A stretch of DNA of 32,386 nt, taken from positions 1 to 32,386 of the forward strand of contig CAJTYD010000022.1 in NCBI GenBank assembly GCA_910583775.1, read 5' to 3'. Under the pieces are notes generated by a model. It saw nothing but the letters and a program-made list of their open reading frames with translations. It had not been told where the DNA came from and searched no databases. The translations under genes and the position numbers were made by a program. Positions 8,225 through 17,153 of the stretch are shown piece after piece (the first letter of the stretch is position 1; the number at the start of each line of letters is the position of its first letter). The DNA is from an uncultured Muribaculaceae bacterium (lineage in GTDB: Bacteria; Bacteroidota; Bacteroidia; Bacteroidales; Muribaculaceae).

Positions 8225-9301
8225 ATGAATAAGTTTTTATTGATAATAATGACATTGGTGTTTTCTCACCAAATTGCATGGAGTCAGGCGTATGAAGTTG
8301 AGAGTCTGGAACTGAATGTGAAAGATCTGACGGCACGTACCCAATCGCGAGTGGACGCCAACGGGCGTAAATGTGGAATCCTTAAGATATACGTGAATGA
8401 TGAAATTCCTGAAGTGAGAGGAAATATCATAGGAGATATCAAAGTCAGTGGTCTTGAGAAAATAGTTTATTTCTCTCATGATACGAAACAGCTTGAACTT
8501 ATATTTCGCAATCATATTCCGTTGAATATAATATTTCGGGATTATGGTTTCCCGACACTTTCCGGAGAATTGACCTATGTGTTGAAGTTAAAAGAGAATA
8601 ATACATATTCCGGAAAGGGAGATGCTGTGTGGACAGATGCTTCTACGCGCAGTGAAAATATAGGAATCTATAATGAAATTTATAATGCCTATGACGCAGG
8701 ATTGTATAAGAAAGCTTTCGATTTGTGTAAAAGTATTCAGGATGATCCGTATGCTCAGAATTTTATGGCTATCATGTTTTTACGGGGACATGGAGTTACG
8801 CAGGATCCCGTAGCGGCGCAGAATCTGTTCTGTAAAGCTGCCGGGAGTGGTTATGCTCCGGCTCAGAATCAGGTTGGCACTAGTTATTCAAACAATCCGA
8901 AGGAAGCGTTTGAATGGGTTCGTAAGGCTGCATTACAAGGTTATCCTGCCGCTCAATATAACCTTGGTAATTATTATGCTGGCGGATATGGAGTAAAGCA
9001 GGATGATGACGAAGCTATCAATTGGTTTAGAAAAGCTGCGGAGAAAGGATTTGATGCTGCATATCTTAACCTGGGTTATATGTATAATGTGGGGCGCGGA
9101 GTTCCCAAAAATTATTCTGAGGCTTTAAGATTATACAGAAAAGCGGCAGACTTGGGAAATGTTATTGCTCAATACAATATGGGAGTTATGTATAAGAATG
9201 GTCAAGGCGTAGCAAAGAATATTGAGGAGGCTAAAAAATGGTTTAAAAAAGCAGCTGACCAAGGGCATGTGGAAGCGCGAAATATGCTTAACTCATTATA
9301 A
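8225..9301 (+). CDS. Exported Sel1-repeat protein with cluster-specific N-terminal domain (copy 1)
   Basis: The 358-aa protein has a Sec signal peptide (about 1-21). Residues 25-123 form a beta-rich domain with the signature VDANGRKCG, NIIGD and SHDTK, shared with five more proteins downstream. A short linker leads to five Sel1 repeats (about 165-358; pattern AQYNLGxxYxxGxGVxxxxxEAxxWxRKAAxxG). The second repeat is shortened by loss of the glycine-loop part. Sel1 arrays are alpha-solenoids used for protein-protein binding. It lies 37 nt after the previous gene, in the same direction. It is clearly a tandem relative of the two genes that follow. Confidence 0.88.
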   Translation: MNKFLLIIMTLVFSHQIAWSQAYEVESLELNVKDLTARTQSRVDANGRKCGILKIYVNDEIPEVRGNIIGDIKVSGLEKIVYFSHDTKQLELIFRNHIPLNIIFRDYGFPTLSGELTYVLKLKENNTYSGKGDAVWTDASTRSENIGIYNEIYNAYDAGLYKKAFDLCKSIQDDPYAQNFMAIMFLRGHGVTQDPVAAQNLFCKAAGSGYAPAQNQVGTSYSNNPKEAFEWVRKAALQGYPAAQYNLGNYYAGGYGVKQDDDEAINWFRKAAEKGFDAAYLNLGYMYNVGRGVPKNYSEALRLYRKAADLGNVIAQYNMGVMYKNGQGVAKNIEEAKKWFKKAADQGHVEARNMLNSL

Positions 9302-9348
9302 TTTGCAATGGGTAACCGGAAACAAATTTTAAACTGGATCTCTCTGGA

Positions 9349-10623
9349 ATGAAGATAAGATTTTTTATATTGCTGGGGTTGTTGGTTTCACTGTATGCTC
9401 GGGGCCAGGAGTTGAAGGTAGTGAGCTTTGAGGTGACTCCGAGGGATCTTACTGCCCGCATTCAGGGGCGTGTTGACGCCAACGGGCGTAAATGCGGCGT
9501 GGTGAAAATATATGTCAATGACGATGTGGCGGCAGTGAGGGGAGGAGTGATAGGAGACATTGTTATCACCGGCCTCGAAAAGATGATTTATCTTGCTCAT
9601 GACACAAAACGGATAGAACTGCTCTTTAAGAATCATCTTCCCTTGCAGATAAGCTTCGTGGACTTCGGTTTTCCTACGATAACCGGCGAGATGACATACG
9701 TCATGAAATTAAAGGATAAAGAGGCTTCTCCCGGCGAAATTACTGTTGCCTCTAATCAGCATCAAACACCTGACGAGGGAGCACGGATTCGTGATGAAAT
9801 AAAAAAGGCATACGACGGAGAAATGTATGATAAGGCTATGTCCTTATGTAAGACTATTCCGGAAGATCCTTTCGCCCAACTTTATATGGCCTATATGTAT
9901 GGCGATGGGAAAGGAGTAGCAAAGGATTTGTCGGTCGCCTTAAGTTTAATGCGGAAATCTGCAGAACAGGGAAATTCTATTGCACAATATAGACTTGCTC
10001 GGCTATATGAAGGAGGAGTAGTTATCCCAAAGAATATTCCGGAGGCTATAATATGGTTTCGTCGGGCGGCCGAGCAAGGACATATCGGAGCAATGTGGAG
10101 ACTCGCCGATTTTTATAAAGAGGGAAGTTATGTGACTCAGGATTATCAGGAAGCGGCGAAGTGGTACACTGCGGCGGCTGAACTTGGAAATCCGGAGGCC
10201 CAGAATGCCATTGGAGAAATGTATGAAAAAGGGCAGGGAGTTCCTAAGGATCTCATTAAAGCTGTAGAATGGTATCGGAATGCTGCGGAGGGCGGAAGTA
10301 TGTATGCACAATATAATCTCGGAAATATGTATTATCATGCACTTGGCGTAATTAAGGATGATCATGAGGCTTTTAGATGTTTTAAAAAGGCTGCAGAGAA
10401 TGGGATGACTGAGGCGATGGGAATGCTGGGAGTTTTGTACGAAAATGGCTCAGGAGTGGACTTGGATTATGGGGAGGCTGTCAAGTGGTATAGAAAAGGT
10501 GCTGAGCGGAATGACTCTTTTTCCCAAATGAGGTTAGGACTCATGTATAAGGAAGGGAAAGGAGTGGCAAAGGATCCAGAGGAGGCAGAGAGATGGTTTA
10601 GGAAAGCGGGTATCGCAGAATAG
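9349..10623 (+). CDS. Exported Sel1-repeat protein, shared N-terminal domain (copy 2)
   Basis: This 424-aa paralogue of the preceding gene has a signal peptide (about 1-20, ending ARGQ). The shared N-terminal domain (22-124; VDANGRKCG, GVIGD, AHDTK) comes next, then about seven Sel1 repeats from residue 175 to the end. The repeats are regular and keep the Gly and Ala positions, so the solenoid is probably intact and longer than in copy 1. It starts 47 nt after copy 1 and ends 25 nt before copy 3. Three adjacent copies with the same N-terminus point to tandem duplication followed by change in repeat number. Confidence 0.88.
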   Translation: MKIRFFILLGLLVSLYARGQELKVVSFEVTPRDLTARIQGRVDANGRKCGVVKIYVNDDVAAVRGGVIGDIVITGLEKMIYLAHDTKRIELLFKNHLPLQISFVDFGFPTITGEMTYVMKLKDKEASPGEITVASNQHQTPDEGARIRDEIKKAYDGEMYDKAMSLCKTIPEDPFAQLYMAYMYGDGKGVAKDLSVALSLMRKSAEQGNSIAQYRLARLYEGGVVIPKNIPEAIIWFRRAAEQGHIGAMWRLADFYKEGSYVTQDYQEAAKWYTAAAELGNPEAQNAIGEMYEKGQGVPKDLIKAVEWYRNAAEGGSMYAQYNLGNMYYHALGVIKDDHEAFRCFKKAAENGMTEAMGMLGVLYENGSGVDLDYGEAVKWYRKGAERNDSFSQMRLGLMYKEGKGVAKDPEEAERWFRKAGIAE

Positions 10624-10648
10624 TAATAAGTTATATTTATTATTTATC

Positions 10649-12034
10649 ATGAGTAAGATCAGTTTGATAATTATAGGTTTAATTCTCTTCCTGAGTCTCG
10701 GAAGAGCCAGAGGGCAGGAGCTTGAGGTTGAGAGCTTCGAGCATGTCGTGATGGATCTGACAGCAAGGATGCAGCCGAAAGTAGATGCTAACGGCCGTAA
10801 GTGCGGCGTGCTGAAAATTTATGTCAATGACGAGATCACCGAGGCTCGCGGCAACGTCATCGGCGAAGTCAAGAACAACGGCTTCGAGAAGATGATCTAT
10901 TTCTCTCATGATACAAAGAAGCTCGAGCTTCTGTTCAGGAATCACAAGCCCCTTCACATCAATTTTATTGATTATGGATTTCCCACGATATCCGGAGAAA
11001 TGACATATATTCTGAACCTAAAGGAGAAAGATTCAACTTCCGGAGCTGCGAATCCCCGGATGGCGGTGACTCCCGGAAAGAGGGAGCCGGCGCCGGCTCA
11101 GACGCCGGCGCGGAATCAGTCTTCGCCTCCGTTGTCCGCTAAGAGAGAAAACGTAAAAGATAATAAGTCAAAGGCTACTGCTGACCCCGAAAGGCCAGGA
11201 GTTCCTGGAGCTCCATCGGCAAATGCTACAGTAAATGCCGGAGAATTATTACAGTCTTATTCTGCTCAGATCGTAACGGAGATTATTTCCGCTTATAATT
11301 TGGAAAATTACGAAAAGGCTATGAAACTATGCCGGTCAATCCCCGATAATCCATACGCTCAGACATATATGGGGCAGATGTATGAAAAAGGCAAGGGGGT
11401 GACCAGAGATTACTCAGAGGCTGCCGCATGGTATAGGAAAGCGGCGGAACAGGATTATGGAATTGGGCAACGGAATCTCGGCGTGATGTATTTCAAAGGA
11501 TTGGGAGTGCCGCAAAGTTATTCCGAAGCTGTCAACTGGTATAAGAAGGCTTCTGAAAACGGAGATGCGATGGCGTCCTACAGTCTGGGTATAATGTATC
11601 AGCATGGACAGGGTGTTGATATAAATTATCCGGAGGCTCTTGAATGGTACAAAAAGGCGGTTGATCAGGGACAGCGAGAGGCTTTTAACAATATAGGAGT
11701 GATGTATGACCAGGGGCAGGGAGTTCCTCAGAATTATTCCGAAGCCATCAGATGGTATCGACGTGGCGCAGAAAAGGGAGACGCGACGGCTCAATCCAAT
11801 CTTGGCTATATGTATTTAATGGGGAAGGGAGTGAAAGAGAATTATCCCGAGGCTGCGGTGTGGTATAGAAAAGCCGCTGAACAGGGTTTTGCGGATGCCC
11901 AGTCCAATCTCGGTATTATGTATCTTAATGGCTGGGGTGTGAAAAAGAATAAACTGGAAGCTGTATCCTGGTTGAGCAAGGCTGCAAGTCAGGGAAATCA
12001 GAATGCCAGGGAACTGCTGAATAAGTTAAGATAA
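10649..12034 (+). CDS. Exported Sel1-repeat protein, shared N-terminal domain (copy 3)
   Basis: The 461-aa protein is the third tandem paralogue. It has a signal peptide (about 1-23, ending ARGQ) and the shared domain at 24-127 (VDANGRKCG, NVIGE, SHDTK). Unlike copies 1 and 2, a Pro/Ala/Lys-rich low-complexity linker (about 128-205) comes before six regular Sel1 repeats (about 225-461). The linker would space the solenoid away from the N-terminal domain, perhaps across the envelope. The linker codons are GC-richer than the repeats around them. Confidence 0.88.
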   Translation: MSKISLIIIGLILFLSLGRARGQELEVESFEHVVMDLTARMQPKVDANGRKCGVLKIYVNDEITEARGNVIGEVKNNGFEKMIYFSHDTKKLELLFRNHKPLHINFIDYGFPTISGEMTYILNLKEKDSTSGAANPRMAVTPGKREPAPAQTPARNQSSPPLSAKRENVKDNKSKATADPERPGVPGAPSANATVNAGELLQSYSAQIVTEIISAYNLENYEKAMKLCRSIPDNPYAQTYMGQMYEKGKGVTRDYSEAAAWYRKAAEQDYGIGQRNLGVMYFKGLGVPQSYSEAVNWYKKASENGDAMASYSLGIMYQHGQGVDINYPEALEWYKKAVDQGQREAFNNIGVMYDQGQGVPQNYSEAIRWYRRGAEKGDATAQSNLGYMYLMGKGVKENYPEAAVWYRKAAEQGFADAQSNLGIMYLNGWGVKKNKLEAVSWLSKAASQGNQNARELLNKLR

Positions 12035-12095
12035 AATCCATCAGGCAGTAAGCCTATGCTTGATTCTAAAGTGTAACATTTTAATAATTATAAAT

Positions 12096-12881
12096 ATGAA
12101 CTTAATTACAAAAATTATTCTTCTGTTGTCGGCATTTCTGATGCCGTCGATTCCGGGGATGGCCCAGTTTTCATTCAAAGGCCCCATAAAGATGATCAAG
12201 GTCGAAGACGGTCCTGTTTTTAATATATCTTTCGACTCAGAGGGATTCCTAAAAGAGATTTCTTCTTCAGAACAGACTATAGGATCTTTCGGATATACTT
12301 TCTCCTATGGGAACGCAAAATCTATATGCAGTATTTTTGTATGGAATGAAAAAAAGGAATGGCAGCGCATTGTAGACACTACAGTAAGCACCCTCTCTCC
12401 GGGTAAATATGAGGTGTCGCAGTCTATACCTGTATCTAATGCATCGACGCGTGGAAATTTTTCCGCTTCACAAATTAATACCGAGCTTACATCTCCTCAA
12501 TGTAAGGTCGCGCTTTCTATGGAGGCAAAATACAAGGATCTTAATATTTCTGAAGTTAAGACATTGATTAACGGCAAGAAGTTGTCGGACAATTATAAAG
12601 TTGAGTATTCTTTCCTGCCTTATTATACTTATACGTCAATGTTCGACAGCATGTCCTTTATAATATCTCAGATACTGAACTTAGACATGGGCTTTAACGC
12701 TTTCTGGTTCCAGCCTATGTTTACGTGCTTTAACAGTAAGATGCCGAATAAAATAAAGACACCCGAAGGAAAGGAATATATCTTCCAGTATTATCCGCGC
12801 GAAGGTGAGTTATACGTAGAGATAAAGGAGGATTTTAACCGAAGCATGCTCAAACGCCACAAGATACACATTTATTGGTGA
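12096..12881 (+). CDS. Exported protein of unknown function
   Basis: I do not recognise this 261-aa product. I start it at the ATG at 12096 because it begins a clean signal peptide (MNLITKIILLLSAFLMPS..., ending GMAQ); the in-frame codon at 12060 adds 12 residues with no SD. The mature part is beta-rich with repeated short strands, Ser/Thr-rich, and rather like the RHS/YD-type fragments seen in secreted Bacteroidetes proteins, but without a clear repeat. It lacks the N-terminal domain of its neighbours. It sits between the Sel1 trio and the OmpA-like gene, 16 nt from the latter. Confidence 0.7.
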   Translation: MNLITKIILLLSAFLMPSIPGMAQFSFKGPIKMIKVEDGPVFNISFDSEGFLKEISSSEQTIGSFGYTFSYGNAKSICSIFVWNEKKEWQRIVDTTVSTLSPGKYEVSQSIPVSNASTRGNFSASQINTELTSPQCKVALSMEAKYKDLNISEVKTLINGKKLSDNYKVEYSFLPYYTYTSMFDSMSFIISQILNLDMGFNAFWFQPMFTCFNSKMPNKIKTPEGKEYIFQYYPREGELYVEIKEDFNRSMLKRHKIHIYW

Positions 12882-12897
12882 TTAGAAAAGGAATATT

Positions 12898-13605
12898 ATG
12901 GCAAGATTATTCTTTTTTTTGATGGTATGCTTTTGTCCGTATATTTGTTACGGTCAACAGGTATCGATTGAGAACATAAGGGATTTAAGTTCAGATTTGA
13001 CGGCGAGGACATATCCTCGGAAAGATCTGAACGGCAATAAGTGTGCCTTGCTTAAGATTATTGGAAATGCCGAGGTCTTGTCGGTGTCTGGCAATATCAT
13101 AGGAGACCTTGCCAATAAGGGAAATGAATATTGGGCTTATCTTGCCCCAAGCACTAAGGTGGTTATGCTGAATATAAAAGGAGCCAAACCGGTAAAAATT
13201 AATTTCGAAGAAAATGGAGTTACTCTGCTTTCCGGAAATACCTATGAACTCGATTTTGAGTATATTGATGATGCAAAAACAGTTCTCACTTCAGGAATCA
13301 CGCTTTTGTTTAATTCAGATGTTACGGTTCTCAATCCCAAGCAAAAGGAAATGTTGCTGACACTTATAAAGACTGTAAGGGATAATATGCCGAATGCTTC
13401 AGTTTCCGTCATGTCTTTTATATGCAAGGATGTCGGTACATACGGTTATGCAATGGATCTTGCAAATGGAAGGGCAAAAGAGACTGGTGCCTTTCTTGAG
13501 AAAAACGGCTTAAGGAGGGATCAGATAGTTGAGAATACGGTTGGCGAGTCGGCTTATTCAAATTATTCTGATAAGGGCGTGGTAATAGTAGAGATCAGTA
13601 AGTAA
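12898..13605 (+). CDS. Exported protein: shared N-terminal domain plus OmpA-like domain
   Basis: The 235-aa protein has a signal peptide (about 1-20, ending CYGQ). The shared N-terminal domain (22-122) appears in its second form: RKDLNGNKCALLKI, NIIGD, EYWAYLAPSTK. A C-terminal OmpA-like domain (about 128-235) follows. In that domain Asp178 and Arg192, spaced 14 apart and followed by Ala, fit the pair that binds diaminopimelate in peptidoglycan in OmpA-C proteins. The usual GHTD is replaced by FICKD, and the loop is one residue shorter than the textbook form. It may tether the shared N-terminal domain to the cell wall. The OmpA call is good; peptidoglycan binding is inferred. Confidence 0.78.
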   Translation: MARLFFFLMVCFCPYICYGQQVSIENIRDLSSDLTARTYPRKDLNGNKCALLKIIGNAEVLSVSGNIIGDLANKGNEYWAYLAPSTKVVMLNIKGAKPVKINFEENGVTLLSGNTYELDFEYIDDAKTVLTSGITLLFNSDVTVLNPKQKEMLLTLIKTVRDNMPNASVSVMSFICKDVGTYGYAMDLANGRAKETGAFLEKNGLRRDQIVENTVGESAYSNYSDKGVVIVEISK

Positions 13606-13658
13606 TTTGTTAGTGATCTTTAAGGTCGATAATGGCTAAACTTTGAATATCATAGAAT

Positions 13659-15044
13659 ATGAATGTTGTTAAATCGCAGGTAGTAAGAATATTTTTGTTG
13701 TTATTGATGGTTTTGGGAATAGGCGTCATTTCTGATGCGCAGGAAATTAAGATAAAATCTTTTTCAATGCAGATGGAACCGATGACCGTCCCGATGCAGC
13801 GGAAGGATAATAACGGAAATATCTGTGCGTTGGTGAAGGTTATTATTCCCACGTCAAGAGTTGTGTTTGAGGGAAGCCTGATAGGAAAATGCGATTTCAA
13901 GACTTCGGAATACTGGTGTTATCTGGCTCCGGGCAGTAAGTTTCTGAAGGTGAAATATCCCGGTTGCAATCCGTTGATGGTCAGGTTTGAGTCGTTGATC
14001 GGCGGCGGAGTCAAGGGCTCGATGATTTATGAGCTTGTTTTGTCGGTCCCTGATGGAAAGACGAAACAGGGACAGCCTTTGAAACTGATAACCGGTTTTG
14101 AAACTCCCAGTATGTTTCCCTATGGTTTTTATAATGAGAATAAATGGCGATATGGGGAGGTAAGTATACCTGACACCTTGGATGTATATCTGAACTTAAA
14201 GGATGGAAATGCTTTTGATGGTCATTGGAGTGTGGGAAATAATAGCAAAGACATGGAGAATATCCTTCTTGGAAATGTAGAAGAGGGTGATGTTATAACT
14301 CTTTCTCCGCGAAACTCCACTTCTTATATGACTGAGAAGATAACCGTAACTCGCGAACATCTCGCCGCAAAGGAGATTCTGGCAGGAGTATATAGAAAGC
14401 GAGGTGTGCTAAAATGTGTGATAAAGGATGCTCATACCGGCAAACCGATTCCCGGGGTTAAAGCCGAGATTCTTAATATTACCTCCTACTCGTTCGCTTC
14501 AAATATAGATAAGAATAAAAAATATGTTTTGCAGGAAGAATCAAAATCGGATTTAAATGGAAAACTATCTTTTAATAATGCCATATTCGGGACTGAATAT
14601 GGTTTGAGTTTTTCAGATAAGGACGGATATCTGAATCCCGGCTGGCAGGTTTACGATATTGTTAAGAAGCCAGTCGATGTCAGATTTTCCGAAAACAATA
14701 TTGTGGAACTTGAATTGTCTCCGGCAGTCTTGAAAGGGGTTGTAAAAGATGGCAAAAACGGAATCCCGAAGGCAAAGATAGAGTGTAAGTCTCTTTATGG
14801 GGAAACTTTTTATACTGATGAAACAGGCAATTTCAATATCTCCGGATATATAAACGAAGGGATAACGGTCAGTGCGCCGTGCTATAAGACTCTTGTGCTT
14901 TATTTTAAGAGACTTCCTTATATCTATGATTTCAATACTGAACGTCAGATTCCAGAGAATATAAACATAAAGCTTAAAAAGGGAGATCCCTCTGAAAAGC
15001 TTTATTGCGATTATGATTTAGTAAAGAATAAGGTGATTTATTGA
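13659..15044 (+). CDS. Exported protein: shared N-terminal domain plus carboxypeptidase-regulatory-like domains
   Basis: The 461-aa protein has a signal peptide (about 1-28, ending SDAQ). The shared domain (29-131) is in the EYWCYLAPGSKF form. Two CarboxypepD_reg/peptidase-associated-like beta-sandwiches follow: one from about 248 (KDAHTGKPIPGVKAEI) and one from about 360 (GVVKDGKNGIPKAKIE, then TDETGNFNISG). The middle (130-245) is unrecognised. Such sandwiches are typical of SusC-type and other surface proteins in Bacteroidetes. There is no Sel1 repeat. The TGA of this gene overlaps a TTG that could start the next frame, but the next ATG is a better start. Confidence 0.78.
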   Translation: MNVVKSQVVRIFLLLLMVLGIGVISDAQEIKIKSFSMQMEPMTVPMQRKDNNGNICALVKVIIPTSRVVFEGSLIGKCDFKTSEYWCYLAPGSKFLKVKYPGCNPLMVRFESLIGGGVKGSMIYELVLSVPDGKTKQGQPLKLITGFETPSMFPYGFYNENKWRYGEVSIPDTLDVYLNLKDGNAFDGHWSVGNNSKDMENILLGNVEEGDVITLSPRNSTSYMTEKITVTREHLAAKEILAGVYRKRGVLKCVIKDAHTGKPIPGVKAEILNITSYSFASNIDKNKKYVLQEESKSDLNGKLSFNNAIFGTEYGLSFSDKDGYLNPGWQVYDIVKKPVDVRFSENNIVELELSPAVLKGVVKDGKNGIPKAKIECKSLYGETFYTDETGNFNISGYINEGITVSAPCYKTLVLYFKRLPYIYDFNTERQIPENINIKLKKGDPSEKLYCDYDLVKNKVIY

Positions 15045-15058
15045 AATATAATTTTATT

Positions 15059-16351
15059 ATGAAGCACTTTTTAATCAGTATTTTATTACTTTTTCTTTGT
15101 TTGAATATCAATGCTCAGAATATAGTAGTAAAAGATATAATCCCTATGACGGATATTATGGAGTATAAGAATCAGCGTAAAGATGCAAATGGTTCGATAT
15201 GCGCGGTCATCCGTATTTTTATGCCGAAGAAGGAAACTTTTTTTGAAGGTAATGTCATTGGTGATGTAGAATACAGAAATGGAGAGTATTGGATTTATTT
15301 ATCTCCCGGATCAAAGTTTATTCGTATTAAATACGAAGGATGTGACCCGGTCTTGGTTAATTTTACAAATTATGGAGTTAAAGGGGTAAATGCCAAGACA
15401 TTTTATGATATAAAAATTGATTTGTCAAAATTAGTAGCCATTACGCCTGAAGAAGCCTACCAAAAAGGTTATAAGGCACTTCATGAAAAAGATTATGCCT
15501 CAGCCATTAAAAATTTGACGTATTCAGCTAATTCAGGATTTGGAAATGCTCAATATCAGTTGGGGTTGATATATTTAGAAGGTAAGGGAATTCCTAAAGA
15601 TATTGTATTGGCAGAAAAATGGTTGGAGTTGGCTTCCAATAACGGTATAATACAGGCATCCAATAAATTAGGAGATTTATATCTTGACGGGAATCTGAAA
15701 CCTAAGGATAATGAACATCCTTATAGTAAGGCAACAAGATTATATTACAGGGGAGCCAAAAAAGGTGATTCTTATTCACATTTTAAATTGGGTTGGCTTT
15801 GTCTCGTCTTTTATAAAAATATTAAAAATGCTGAGGATCATTATGAGAAAGCTTCATTAAATCATGATTACGAGCTAATGTATAAAATAGGATATACTTA
15901 TGACGGTACTTCTGCAAGCACTTTAAATCTATCGGAAGCGATAAAGAATAATATTGTAAAAAAATGGTACGAGAGAGCTTCACCTGGTTCCGCGGCTGCG
16001 TCTTTTAAGTTGGGAGAAATGTTTTATTCAGGACGTGAAGGAATTCCTATGGATAAAAGTTTGGCTGAAACATATTTATTGCGTTCAATTGAAAAAGGTG
16101 GTAAAGGTGGCGTTATTGTTGGGAATATTTATCGAGAAAAGAAGGAATATGAAAAGGCTTTTTATTATTATAAAAAAGAAGCGGAAAGAGGGGATAATTC
16201 GTGGGCGATGTTTTTAACCGGCGAATGGTATATTAATGGATGGGGAACCCCCAGAAATAGGCAGGAGGGAATCAGATGGTTAAAAAAATCAGCATCGATG
16301 GGACGTTCCGATGCTCTTAAGAAATTAAAGGAAATGAATGTCGCCTATTGA
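15059..16351 (+). CDS. Exported divergent Sel1-like protein, shared N-terminal domain
   Basis: The 430-aa protein starts at the ATG at 15059, which opens a good signal peptide (MKHFLISILLLFLCLNINAQ). The frame could be read from a TTG at 15041 overlapping the previous stop, but that would put extra residues before the signal. The shared domain follows (RKDANGSICA, NVIGD, EYWIYLSPGSKF). Next is an EEAYQKGYKALHEKDYASAIKNL TPR-like helix pair, then about seven degenerate Sel1-like repeats, several of them without the glycine motif. The base composition is visibly more AT-rich than in neighbouring genes (many AAA/AAT/ATT/TTA codons), hinting at a different history. Confidence 0.8.
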   Translation: MKHFLISILLLFLCLNINAQNIVVKDIIPMTDIMEYKNQRKDANGSICAVIRIFMPKKETFFEGNVIGDVEYRNGEYWIYLSPGSKFIRIKYEGCDPVLVNFTNYGVKGVNAKTFYDIKIDLSKLVAITPEEAYQKGYKALHEKDYASAIKNLTYSANSGFGNAQYQLGLIYLEGKGIPKDIVLAEKWLELASNNGIIQASNKLGDLYLDGNLKPKDNEHPYSKATRLYYRGAKKGDSYSHFKLGWLCLVFYKNIKNAEDHYEKASLNHDYELMYKIGYTYDGTSASTLNLSEAIKNNIVKKWYERASPGSAAASFKLGEMFYSGREGIPMDKSLAETYLLRSIEKGGKGGVIVGNIYREKKEYEKAFYYYKKEAERGDNSWAMFLTGEWYINGWGTPRNRQEGIRWLKKSASMGRSDALKKLKEMNVAY

Positions 16352-16497
16352 ATAGGAATGACAAATTAATTGAGTCAAATGTAAGTTCATCAAATAAATA
16401 CGAAGTTTCATCCATAATGAATTGAAATATTTGGTGACTGGGGGATGTGTGGGTAAATTCACACCATAAAGTATAATTTAACTAAAAACATAATATT

Positions 16498-17133
16498 ATG
16501 AATACAGAGAAGATTAATATTCTTTCTGAGAATGAAGGAAATGACAAGTCGGAAGACAAATCGAAAAAAGGAAAGACCGGGAAAAAGATGGTCGGTAAGA
16601 CTGCTCAGTTTGCCGGAGCTGCCGGTGTGGGAGCCGCCGCAACAGTCGCAGCCAGCGCGATGGATACTCACGAGGAGATCGAAACGGCCTCTGTGAATGA
16701 AGCTGCAACTGAAAGCGAAAGTCTGCATCAAGATCAGGATGTTGAGACCGTTGTCGAAGAACCGGTTGAATTTGATCCCAACGATATAATGATAGAGGAG
16801 AATGAAGAGTCCGTTGCTGACTTAGATGAATCTGATCTCGAAATTGAGACGGTTTCGGATGAAGAGCAGATCTCTTCAGAGGAACTTCAGCCCATAACTT
16901 CAGAGGATGAGGTTGTGTCTCCGGAGGAGATTGAGTTGGACGACATCGTAGAACCGGATTCGGATCCTACCGAGATGGCGATAGAAGAGCTTCCCGGTGA
17001 CTTTAATTTCGAGATGGAGGAAGATCTGATAAATGATACTATAGTAGGGTTTGTTGATATGACAGGCGATATTGTGGATAACGAAGATGTATTAAGCGAT
17101 CCGGATATCCTGGGAGATATATTGAACGTATAA
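16498..17133 (+). CDS. Acidic protein with Ala/Gly hydrophobic segment, paralogue of the 2092 gene
   Basis: The 211-aa product is of unknown function. It has a Lys-rich head (12-35), an Ala/Gly/Val segment (about 36-54), and DTHEEI at 56-61. The rest is about 150 strongly acidic, low-complexity residues rich in Glu, Asp, Ser, Val and Ile. The N-terminal order (MNT..IN, basic, Ala/Gly hydrophobic, D-x-HEEI) is the same as in the protein at 2092-2868, but there is no Pro-Glu run. A 146-bp noncoding leader precedes it; I see a TATAATTT box at 16472-16479 but no good partner box. It could be a membrane-anchored acidic tail protein; this is inference. Confidence 0.75.
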   Translation: MNTEKINILSENEGNDKSEDKSKKGKTGKKMVGKTAQFAGAAGVGAAATVAASAMDTHEEIETASVNEAATESESLHQDQDVETVVEEPVEFDPNDIMIEENEESVADLDESDLEIETVSDEEQISSEELQPITSEDEVVSPEEIELDDIVEPDSDPTEMAIEELPGDFNFEMEEDLINDTIVGFVDMTGDIVDNEDVLSDPDILGDILNV

Positions 17134-17153
17134 CTTGATAATCAGACGTAAAG

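Noticed and set aside
15041..15058. TTG start for the divergent Sel1 gene
   Set aside because: It overlaps the previous stop, but the ATG at 15059 opens a clean signal peptide.
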